64,000 nucleotides of DNA, from NCBI GenBank assembly GCA_027924585.1, contig BSBM01000372.1, positions 31,800,001-31,864,000 of the forward strand. Reading direction: 5' to 3'. Of the stretch, positions 48,575-57,819 are shown piece after piece. The notes beneath the pieces are model-generated. The model did no database searches, had not been told where the DNA came from, and was given only the letters and a program-made list of their open reading frames with translations. Within the stretch, counting starts at the first letter, position 1. Each line of letters starts with the position of its first letter. A program made the translations under genes and the position numbers. The DNA is from Larix kaempferi (Eukaryota > Streptophyta > Pinopsida > Pinales > Pinaceae).

Positions 48575-49594
48575 TCATCCACATCTCTGAGTGGAAGAGG
48601 CACTCCTCTGCCTCCGACTCTTCAGGTTCCTCTGGTTGAATCTGTGTGGTAGAAATAGTGACACTAGGTTCTGCATCAATGACCTGCTTCCCTTTGTCTG
48701 CGACTGTGACATTGGATCTGAATCAGAATCGGAACTTGGATCTGATTTTGAAGCTTTGATCTCAGCCACCAATGACTGTTTTGAGCGACATTCATCAGTG
48801 TTGTGCAAGGGGCTTTTGTGGAACTCGTGCCACTTCCCAGTGTCCTTCTTTGTCTTTCCATTACCCTTCTTCGCTTGTGGTTGGGACTGGTTGTCCTTTC
48901 CCTGTCCCGTGTTCTGCGAGCTAGAGTTTCCCTTGCCCTGCTTTTGTGCAAGTCCAAAGTCACACTTGTTCTTTTGCTGAAATTTCTGCTCAATTTTGAC
49001 AACATATTGATAGGCAGATCCAAGTGAAGAGATGTCCAGGAATTCCATCTTTGTTTGTATGTACCAGTGTAGGCCACTGCGATATTTCAGTACTAGGTGC
49101 CGCTTGGAGTCCTTGATACCCAACTTTGTGCGCAAGGTATGAAAGTTGTTGGTATACTCCGACACCGTTTGGTCCCTCTCTTGACACAGAATGGTCCATT
49201 TTGTGTAGTGGTCATCATAGTTTCCCACAGGGTAATATTGTTCCTTAATGACATCTATAAAAGAGGCCCAAGTGGGATTGGCCTCAAACAATCCAGACTC
49301 GTCTGATGAGTTTTGCTCACAATAAGTTTCCCACTAATTTTTGACATGGGGGATAGCCTTGAGGAGCGCAAAGGTGATCTTTTCCCTGTCGAAAAAATTG
49401 TGGACAGAGAAATACCCTTCTAGTAGATTGAACCATTTATCTAGGGCATCAACATCGATCTGGCCTTCAAATAAAGGGATATAAAAGTTAGCTTGTACCT
49501 TGAAGGGAGTCGCATCTCTGAAATGGGTGCTCATTGAAGGTGTATTTGTCGTCGTCGGCATGCGTCGAAGGATCTGGGCGAAATTATCCATCAT
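48575..49594 (-). pseudogene. Small nested element: gag
   Basis: The N-terminal part (49594-49337) reads FKVQANFYIPLFEGQIDVDA, KWFNLLEGYFSVHNF and KITFALLKAIPHVKN. A TAG at 49334-49336 replaces the first of the expected Trp pair (WWETYC). The second part (49291-48575) reads FIDVIKEQYYPVGNYDDHYT, KWTILCQERDQTVSEYTNNF and LVLKYRSGLHWYIQTKMEFL: a standard Ty3-type gag capsid. A Lys/Gln-rich linker and a His/Cys cluster (HEFHKSPLHNTDEC) follow. The two parts are in the same order without loss, so one or two point changes inactivated it. Confidence 0.85.
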
Positions 49595-50430
49595 CTTGTT
49601 CCTCTATCGCGTGAGGGATTGCTCGAGCAACAAATTGATAGGATCTCCTACTCCGTTGTTTCTCTTTTCTTCTGCCATGGGAGGCCGTTTGGGGCAGCGA
49701 GAGTGATCTTCCCCAAGTGAAACTAGTTCGAGACCCAACTCTCTATATCCTGACCTCATCGGGGACATGCACCGAGAAATAATCAAAGAGCAAATTGCTT
49801 TGATACCACTGATCTGGATTTATTTGAGAAACGAAATGATAGAGCATATATATATTCACATACACAAATATATGTCAAGAAACACAGTGATACAGTAAAC
49901 ACATATTCTATTAAATAGCGGAAATAGAACAGATTGTAAAATAAAACAGCAAGAATGGTGGTAGCCATCTCTGAGAAGAGATGTGGCCGTTATGCTCATT
50001 CGTGCTAAGATGAATACAAAAATACGCTGAAAGGGCCTATTTATCATAAGCATGAGGGAAAGAATCCCAAACATCCAAAAACCTAACCCTAAAAGATGAA
50101 CCGTCATAAAGTTTGCGGCCCCAAGGTGGTTATTTGAATAGTCAACTTCCCGGGGTCATAAATTTTGCATACGATCTCCATTTGGGGCGCTTGATAGCCC
50201 GTTGGAAAGGTCTATATGAGATTTACAACTTTTGACCAGGGCAAAATGTATACCATTGGCCACCTTTTTACCCCCTTATATCTCCAAAAAAACATCGTTT
50301 AGGGCCTCAAAACGGCCCTAGAAGTTTAGGACCCGAAAAACCGTAGAAAAATTACTAGAAATTTGCCAAAATGGGAAACTGTTTTGAGCCAGTGCAATAG
50401 GTGGGTGGCCACCAATATCCGTCTGGATCA

Positions 50431-50840
50431 GCTGGCCATGTTGGATCATGCGCAATGGGGTCATTGATATGTTTGGCCAAATCAAGGAGATTTAAACTAG
50501 CCATGAAAGGTAGGGTAGGAGGTTTTGGTCTTGCCATTGTGTGTTGGGTGTGGTTTCCGTGAGGGGGAGACCCAAGTGGTGTTGAAAACAACCATTGACC
50601 TCCTACAAGAGAGGATGCATCAAAGGGGTCCAAAGGGTCTCCAAGAGGAGAAGCAAAAGGGGTACTGCTTCCAAAGGAGGAAGGTGAGTACCCAAGATTG
50701 ATCCCCATGTATAGAGGGAATACCTTGATTGCCTTCTGTGTAATGGTTATTACTCCCGTATAGAGGTGAGCACCTTGATTTCCTTCCAGTGGTGGAGGAG
50801 GGGGGAGGATTAACACTTTGTCTAAGAGGAGAAAAAACAC
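50431..50840 (-). pseudogene. E2 gag N-terminal region with copia-LTR-like insert
   Basis: The minus-strand frame ends LPFMASLNLLDLAKHINDPI, then AHDPTWPA, matching the E1 gag N-terminus. Upstream, at about 50698-50800, the same frame translates a stretch with roughly 50-bp periodicity (GNQGAHLYTGVITITQKAIK) that is nearly identical in DNA to the tandem unit in the solo LTR at 54116-54235. So part of this ORF is derived from, or shares origin with, a copia-2-type LTR. Confidence 0.7.
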
Positions 50841-52692
50841 CTAGAAAGGCTCGACCTCGCCCATATGATCCTATCAATGTGGCTTGGGAGCAACCCTAGC
50901 TAAAGTACCTTTCGAGTGAACCACGAGGAGAAGGTGTAAAAACATCCCTCGAGAGAGGGGAGAGGCCTTGTAGTCTTCGAGACTGCCTCAGGGGGTTATT
51001 TTGTTCCTCAATGGTGAATTCTTTGTGTCAAAATGAGAGTGGTAGTGGAATTAAACACAATTGAACAAATGCAAAAATATTCCAACCACAACAAATGCAA
51101 TATGGTGCAACAAGTGAGTGATATGTGCAAAAATCGGCTTAGTACAAGTGTTCCCACATGTAAGTTCTTTTTAATTACGAGTTAGTGAACTTGTATTTAA
51201 AAAGAAAATAAATGTAAATTCCCTAAAAATACCTAACATCCTTCCTCTCAAATGTAACTAGGCCTCCCAAAAGTACAACTGATATGCCCTAAGTTTGGCC
51301 ACTATTAATATACCGTGCGTCAAGTGTGGATCAGTGGTTTGGCCTGCATGATATAGTGTCGTCTCCCTACAACAAGTTGAGTGAATCGTACAGGAGAGCA
51401 GGGCAACTATACCTTGGATTTCACCTCCTTGTTCATGTTGCACTTCTAATGCGAGTTTTCTTTGAACACTTGCTTATAGCAGGATTTTGAGAGTACCCTA
51501 TAAGTCAACAATGTTATGCTTCAAAATATCGCTAATGAAACTAGATTGGTGGGCATTAATGGATTCCTAGCCCAATCAATGCTACCTAACTAAAATGTTC
51601 TTTTGTGGCCTCCAGTGGAGGATTTTAATTGGTTGGACAATTACAAAGTTGATTTTAAGGAGTTTGAATTTCACTTAGTGTAAGAGAGGTATTTCACAAT
51701 TCCTACCTTTATGATTCTCCAAGCTCACAAGAAGTGCAAGGTGAAGAGCATACTTGGATCAGAAGAGTCTTTAGGTCTCTTAGTGTGTGCTAGTGGTGCA
51801 AACACATGTGATGAAAGCAAATAGATTGCCAGCGAATTAACTAGAAGAGTATAAAGTAAATGCGAAAGTAGATGTACTTTTAACTCTAAAAGATGCTCAA
51901 GGTGCTTTGCAACTCAAAGTACTAACTAATTAAAAAGTGTGCAATGGAGGTATTTCACATTTCTCACCCTTTTTTGATTTCACCAAGCTCACAAGAACTG
52001 CGAGGTGAAGAGCATACTAGGGGAGACAAGAATCTTTAGGTCCTTGCATATGTGCAAAAAGTGGATACTACACTAGCTTTGATCCTAAAAACATCTCAAT
52101 TGTGCATAAACAAGAGAGGTCTTGAATACTAGTGACAACAATGAGGCTCTTTGAAAGCCTCAAGGTTGGTTACATAGGTATGTTTTGAGATATATGAACT
52201 CTTTACTCCCTAATCTTGGTCTAGGTGAACTAATTACTAAAAACAAATAAGTAATTATTGCAAATTAACTTAATTTAAGTTCATTAATGAGTAACAATGG
52301 GGCTGCATATTGTAGCATGCAGATAAAAAACAAATCAAAAGACTGTAGCACGACCAAACAATACTTTGTCGCGTGGTAGTACGGAAAAAGACAAAACAAA
52401 CGCATTGTAGCGTGGGTAGAACATAGACAAGGTGCACGGGTCAAACAACGGTAGGTCGTGCGGGTCATGAACTAATTACCTACACTGGTAGCACGACTGT
52501 CGAAGGCGTTTCCGCGCTGGTAGCGCAGTCGAGAGGCTGAGATCTGCACTACTGTGTAAAAATTAATTGTGGTCGTTACGGAATCGAATTCTGGAGTAGG
52601 AGGTGGTAGACCTAATCTCTTGCAAATGATAAATACCCAGAATTAGTCACTCAACATGAACAACCTTGTTTAAAAGAAATAAACAAAAATAA
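50841..52692 (-). other. E2 leader with internal direct repeats
   Basis: No coding sequence. About 100 bp at 51681-51780 (gaggtatttcacaattcc ... caagctcacaagaagtgcaa) recur with changes at 51945-52050. CpG-bearing words (gtagcacgac, gtagcgtggg, gtagcgcag) cluster at 52340-52545, close to the primer-binding site, including a short GCGC-TGGTA-GCGC stem at 52514-52526. Confidence 0.7.
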
Positions 52693-52711
52693 GTGGAGTC
52701 ACCACTAGAAC

Positions 52712-53681
52712 TGTTATGGGAAAAATTGCACAAGTGTGCACTCATCCACTTGGTGAGGGGCTAGATCTTGTAGGATGCAGCAAGGCCTCAATCCTTGGAG
52801 CCCTTGTGGTGGTTGTGAGATTGTCCTCCAAGTGATCCTGCAATAGATTGGTAGTGGAATTCACATAAAACAAAGAAAATTGAACAAAATGTAAATAAAA
52901 AGGAAATGGGGGGAGAATGCAAACTCCAACAACAATCAAAGGTATGCCCAAACCACTTTGTATTGCCCAATGGTCAAGTTGTACAACACCTAGGAGGTGT
53001 GGGCTTCAATGGAAGCCAACAATCTCCCCTGGGGAAGCCTTTTTTGTCCAAACTATATGCTAAGTGAGTGGTAGAACAATGGAGAGAAACTCTTGCCCCT
53101 TGAAGGAAGCTGACAAGGGAGCTTGGGAATGCTTACAAAGGTAGGAAGAGGTGGGCTATGAGGAAGATCCAACACAAATCCAGTAGCATGACCTTGCTCT
53201 TATTTTCTCTCTACCAAATGCATGCCAATGGCTTCCTTTTATAGGCCAAGAGGTGGCCAACAAACAACTAGATCCAACTGTGAACTCATGCACTCCATGA
53301 ACTAGTTCCAAGGTACACCAAGGGGGCTATTTAATTCCACCAAGTGTGCGAGGAGCCAAATTCGGGTCCTTGGAGGTGATGGAGCCTTCAATGCACCGTG
53401 GGAAGTAGGTGGTCCCACCGGTTTGACAGTAGCATGACTATCGAAGGAATAGCTGAGCGAGTATCGCGTGGGCATTGAACTGATAACATGCGCTATAGCA
53501 CAGGTTAACAATGGTTCAGCCGCATGACCTCTTCTTTTGACTGGTCTTGGGAACTTTTGGACTCATGTTGTCTTTTGGATTTGTTGAGGATACCTTTGGT
53601 GAGTTGCATCCTTTATGTTGATGACGCCTTACTGCAAGAATCATCGAAATATCGTATGTCTGCGAAGTTTAGGCGTTAACA
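52712..53681 (-). repeat. E2 5' LTR
   Basis: 970 bp. On the plus strand it starts TGTTATGGG after a primer-binding-site-like gtggagtcacca (52693-52704) and ends GCGTTAACA. Its last 330 bp match window positions 1-329. Confidence 0.8.
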
Positions 53682-54056
53682 GTACCCAAGGTAAGTCGTT
53701 GGTTGTAGTAAGGAGGCAACCTAACCTAACGGGGACATCAAATTAGGCCCTAACATATCCACCCAGGTATTTGACCCCAAGACCTTGTGCTTGTTGTTTA
53801 CAACACTCATCCACTTGAGCTAACCCACCAAGCTATTATGGATGTTGTTATATTTATGACAACAGGGTATTTGACTACTGACAAAGTCTCTTACTCTTTT
53901 TTAAGGAAAATAACAATTGCCGATAACACCATCATAGATCCATCTAAACTCCGGATATACCATTCACTAAGAGGGATCAAATTCCTCGATGTGCAAACTT
54001 CTCCTTAAGTTTTGCACTCTAGAAAAGGTTTGCACCTCATGCATTTGACCCGTCTC
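53682..54056. other. No gene; flank between E2 and a solo LTR
   Basis: Host or older repeat sequence to the right of E2. A 73-codon plus-strand frame at 53787-54008 has a copia-RNase-H-like flavour in a few words (TDKVSYSF, RIYHSLRGI) but not enough to call. Confidence 0.4.
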
Positions 54057-55052
54057 TGTTAAAAATATAGCATCGCGAGACATTCTCCAAACCAATCTTG
54101 TGTATCCAAAATTGATCCTCCCGTATAGAGGTGAATACCTTGATTGCCTTCCGTGTAAAGGTTATTACTCCCGTATAGAGGTGAGCACCTTGATTGCCTT
54201 CCGTGTAAAGGTTATTCCTCCCGTATAGAGGTAATTGATCAAAGTAATGATGTTGTAAAGTCTTGTTGGACAAGACTCTGGACTTGTGTGTCAAGTCATG
54301 ACTATCACATGAACCATCCGTATAAAGGTATCCATGAGATGGACCTCCCGTATAGAGGTGGACAAAGAAGATCTAGTTAACTAAGTGTTATTGCATGACG
54401 ACACTTATGTTAAACTAAGAGATGACACGTGAGTTGTGACACTTGTATGTCGACACTTAAGTTAGCCACCTAACTAAGTGGGCAAGCTTTCAGTTAAGAG
54501 ACGAGTTCATCCTAAGTGACAACTCAGTGAGATAAAGCACTACGTGAGAAGTGGGGCGCACCTCTGCATGCAAGATTAATACATCCAGTTTGAGGGCGAG
54601 TTCATCCCGGAGTTAGAAGTTAAAAATAGAAGAGAAGAATGTATAAATATGCTATACGGGATTGATGAATTCAATGTGAAGTGAATTCTCTTCTCCATTG
54701 AAGGCAAGGCACTTCTCTTTGTGCAGGGTATTGTTCGTGCTTGTTATTGTTGTGTTGGGCACACATCCGATTGATCTCTCTTCTCTATTGCTTATGTATC
54801 TTCATCAAGAGTGTTTGGTGATCTCTTATCTTCCGAAAGCAATCTGTTATGTTGTAAAAGAAAGCATTATCTGCTATCCATTATATTATACTGAGAATAA
54901 TTGCTAGGGTTTTTGTTCTCATAATTTTGAGGATTTTCCTCAGGGTATATTTTGTGTTATGGTTGTATGAATTTCATGGATTGAATTGTCTCATTGCTTC
55001 AAGTCTTTGCATCTAGATGAATTAAAGATCAAAGCTCAACCAAATTTTAACA
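54057..55052 (+). repeat. Solo or truncated LTR of the copia-2 family, opposite orientation
   Basis: It begins TGTTAAAAATATAGCATC, matching the minus-strand start of the copia-2 LTRs, and ends TTTTAACA. Long stretches match the reverse complement of 43212-44680, for example the GGGTATATTTTGTGTTATGG part near 54940. No clean target duplication and no primer-binding site follow. It is 996 bp, shorter than the copia-2 LTRs, with an expanded 50-bp array inside. Confidence 0.82.
54116..54236 (+). repeat. 50-bp tandem repeat inside the solo LTR
   Basis: CCGTATAGAGGT recurs at 54121, 54171 and 54221, an exact 50-bp period. Weaker copies lie near 54319 and 54348. The unit also occurs about twice inside E2 gag at 50698-50790. 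Confidence 0.9.
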
Positions 55053-55475
55053 CTCTTGGCGCATGGTAGATTTGGAGTTTAGATGGATCTAAGTTGGTAT
55101 TTTTCAGCGAACATCGAGATTTATTTGGAGATAGCATGATGTTAACAGAGAAGACCCAAGGCTTCACGAGTGATGGTGTAGGTTAAAAACCACTTCCCTC
55201 CTCCTATGTAGATCCATACACACAGAATTCAATGAGATTCAACGAGTGTTTGATTCAACGCAGATTTAAATGAAACAAACATAATTCATCTAAAATGTGA
55301 TTTAATGCATGGAAATTAGCTGCAGAGAAAAACACTTCATATCTAGATATCTCAAGATACCCAAATTGTGTGTAAACCTAGAAAACAATTGATACTCAAT
55401 GTGGGCAGATTCAAGAACTCTTATGAAAATATTTAATTTTTTTCTATATTTAGTTTTTGTAATGAATATACATAC

Positions 55476-55508
<33 letters not shown>

Positions 55509-55543
55509 ATTTAGGTTAGAGTCGATATTCTTATAGTACTCAC
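55053..55543. other. No gene; contains (TACA)n and (TA)n microsatellites
   Basis: Low-complexity TACATACA and TATATA runs lie at about 55468-55508. If the 14-3-3 fragment keeps its original structure, this would be its downstream intron on the minus strand. Confidence 0.5.
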
Positions 55544-55830
55544 ATATAGAGAATGCCTTCACAGATCTCGGAGAGCTCTGCTTCCATCTTGGTCATGTAC
55601 TCCTTGTTGTTGACCATGTGTTCATGGTTACCCCCACTCTCCTCTTGTTTGATGGAGGACATGATCCTCTAGGAGGCCTTGCAGGAACTAATCACATTCA
55701 TGTATGCTATGAGTTGGTTGCACTCCTTCATAGTAAACTCCTCTACCTCTAGACACATTTTCCATGAATGCCACGAGCACCTCGCAATGTTCTACCTACT
55801 CAACCAACTTTGAATGTGTGCATTCTCCTC
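55544..55830 (-). pseudogene. 14-3-3 protein exon fragment, broken
   Basis: Three minus-strand frames together spell a plant 14-3-3 N-terminal region: EENAHIQ, then SKLVE-stop-VEHCEVLVAFMENVS, then EEFTMKECNQLIAYMNVI, [22 protein letters not shown], and [18 protein letters not shown]. In living 14-3-3 proteins these are the EEN..MAKLAEQAERY, ASWRIISSI and ICDGIL segments. The Gln of AEQ is TAG (55796-55798) and the Trp of ASW is TAG (55669-55671). There are single-base frameshifts near 55810 and 55735. The homology stops at CEGIL close to a GTGAGT (plus 55538-55543), which looks like a splice donor. A fragment with its intron edge suggests a DNA-level copy rather than a processed one. 14-3-3 proteins bind phosphoserine motifs. 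Confidence 0.85.
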
Positions 55831-55869
55831 TTATGATGACTCCACCATCACCGTTGCTACCATCTCTTC

Positions 55870-56102
55870 TTCCACACTTCCTTCTCGTTCAAAACATCAG
55901 GGTTCCAATCCCAAATCTTTCTTGCTTATATCCCCAAAATTACTTTGATATGCTAATGTAACAATTTCATTTGAAAAGAGTGTGAGGTATGTCTTATTCC
56001 ATACTTCCTCTCGGAAAACCTTGGGGTTCAACTCCCAATTTTTTTTCCTTATATCCCCAAAATTACTTTCATACATAATGTAACAATTTCATTTGAAAAG
56101 AG
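55870..56102 (+). repeat. About 120-bp tandem duplication at the LINE2 target site
   Basis: The string cttatatccccaaaattact and the following taacaatttcatttgaaaag occur twice (ending near 55980 and 56100), with diverged spacers. A third copy of the end, aacaatttcatttcaaaaga, lies after LINE2 at 63050. Confidence 0.8.
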
Positions 56103-56247
56103 CATGGTAGAAGGAGGGAAGTTTAGCTCCGCAACTTAGTTCCCTTGCTTGTAGACCCCAACTTTTTATGCTCATTTGTGCCTTGTTCTCTGGTCGATCT
56201 CAGACTCTGCAAGATTCTTACTCTCTGTGTTAAAGCAATTTTCCCAT

Positions 56248-57216
56248 ATGGATGGCGGCAAAGGAGGGGGATCAACCCCCTCCTTCAGCAACGTCGAAAC
56301 CAATTCTAGTTTCAAAGCTCCAGCGTCCATGGTTTAACAAGATTCTCAAATGTAGTTAGAACCCCCGCTTAATAACAAAGGCAAGGAATAAGATACATGA
56401 GACAACAATCTCAGAAAGGAAGGAGCAGGAATGGACCCTTCCCAACAGGCAAATCGGGAAGCAAGCAACAAGGAGAAATCACCCTCCTATGGAAAATGCA
56501 TCCATAAATCTCTTCAAACCCCTAGGTATGAATTGACATCCACCAATATAGATGCAAATATTCAATACTTAAGTGACCATGTTGTGATTGGAAAATTTCT
56601 TAGGATTTGGCCATCAGAAAAGTCCTTATCTGGTGGATCAACACAAGATGGAAGCCCAAAGGCCATTATGATCTTCAGCTAAGTGCCAAAGGATTTTTCA
56701 CAGTCACATTCAAACATCTGGATGATCTCAATAGAGTCTTTGATAATGGCCCATACTTCTTCAATTCAATAGGGTTATATCTACGTTTCTTGAAGTCGAA
56801 ATTCAGCCCAAAACATGAAAACCTAACCTATGCACTAGTTTGGATCTGACTCTACTCCCTCCCTACTGAATACTGGGAGGAAGAAACACTAAGGAATAGG
56901 TAACACCCTAGGAAAATATGTCAAGGCCTTAGACCCCACCAAGTCCGCTAGATACACTGCCTATGCAAGAATCTACGTCTATATGAATTTAGCCACTATG
57001 CTTCCAGAATCCATCTGCCTCAGCCATAGGGATTCATATTGGATTCAACCGATAGATTATGAGCATATTCCGTTCAGATGCCGCAAGTGCCATGAACATG
57101 GCCACCTCTTTTGGGATTGCCCTAAGATCAAAGTCTTATAAGATTTAAAAGCTACAGAGAAGAAAGACAAAGAAGGATTTATCAAAGTCACTCCCAAGAA
57201 AAGAATTGGAAAAAAA
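56248..57216 (+). pseudogene. LINE2 ORF1 (DUF4283 and CCHC knuckle)
   Basis: ATG 56248 opens MDGGKGGGSTPSFSNVETNS, a typical short Gly/Ser N-terminus. In-frame stops follow. The DUF4283 core reads LSDHVVIGKFLRIWPSEKSL, and in the next frame WWINTRWKPKGHYDLQLSAK, GFFTVTFKHLDDLNRVFDNG and PYFFNSIGLYLRFL. Then comes YWIQPIDYEHIPFRCRKCHE with the knuckle CRKCHEHGHLFWDC near 57080. A Lys-rich tail ends at about 57216. The layout equals LINE1 ORF1. Confidence 0.88.
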
Positions 57217-57819
57217 TAGAATCAACCTCCGAGAATACCTTTGAAATGCAAAACCCCATTGAATCCCTAGCCTCGTTCACCTCCTTAGATCCAGAATCTA
57301 CTCTCAAAGAACCAGAGAAGGATAGCATAACTTCATGAACTATTCAATCTGTCCCCATCCCCCAGAATAAAAAAACCATTGTTAAAACTAAAGAAATACA
57401 TAAAGCCAATCCAAATCAATCAGGAGACACAATTGAGAAGGATACCAAAGAAGAGTCAGTTATGAAAAAAAAGGAGGACTCAAGTGAATAAGAAATGGAC
57501 ACAGGGGAACTGGATCTAGAAGAATTGGTAGCATCGTGGGAAAGAAAAGAGTTTGATGCCATCCTCGATCTCCAAATCACTCTACTGAAAGAAGCTCTAG
57601 CCAAAGTGCAAAGCAAGCCAAAAAAGGAAAAAAAGGGAATAGACTCATACTCCCAATCTGGGAATAAAACCATTGCCTCTTAAAGATTTGGCTAAAAAAC
57701 CAAAAGAGGAAGGCCTTCAATACATCAGAAAATTAGAGAAATAGGAGAAAACTTAATCAAATTAGGCTAGTATGCAAGCCCGAATGAGATGTTCCACCCA
57801 AATATCTAGTACTCCAATG
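57217..57819 (+). other. LINE2 ORF1-ORF2 interval with charged coding remnant
   Basis: A charged, helical frame (EMDTGELDLEELVASWERKE, ILDLQITLLKEALAKVQSKP) runs to a stop at 57681. It is probably the C-terminal tail of ORF1 or the junction segment before ORF2. Confidence 0.5.

Larger units (their letters stand above)
47275..50430 (-). mobile_element. Small LTR element with gag and protease only (TR-GAG-like), nested in E2 gag
   Basis: The LTRs are 47275-47779 (3', 505 bp) and 49810-50430 (5', 621 bp). Both begin TGATC and end GGATCA, with inverted ends TGATCCAGA/TCTGGATCA. The 3' LTR lacks about 115 bp present in the 5' LTR (from about 50234). The primer-binding site TGGTATCAAAGCAATT (minus, 49793-49808) and polypurine tract AAGGGGGGAGGAA (minus, 47780-47792) are present. 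The 2 kb interior codes for gag and protease and then meets the polypurine tract, with no polymerase. Gag-only terminal-repeat elements are a known plant class. It interrupts E2 gag between DPTWPA and MPNKLP; the target duplication is not clean (GCGA against GCTGG). Confidence 0.9.
36530..53681 (-). mobile_element. E2: Ty3-like gag-protease element with two nested insertions
   Basis: Minus orientation. The 5' LTR is at 52712-53681. The leader (50841-52692), gag (50431-50840, then 45605-47274), protease (about 45022-45600) and knuckle region (36530-37617 plus 44681-45021) follow in order once copia-2 (37618-44680) and the small gag-protease element (47275-50430) are set aside. The proteins align with E1 throughout: MASLNLLDLAKHINDPIAHD, PNKLPSNIPKFEG, FHLWCSSN. 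No reverse transcriptase or 3' LTR is seen, and the left limit is approximate. Its own sequence is about 7 kb. Confidence 0.75.

Noticed and set aside
47265-50440. Clean target duplication for the small nested element
   Set aside because: Left flank AGCGA and right flank GCTGG do not match; the insertion is still certain because the E2 gag protein joins across it.
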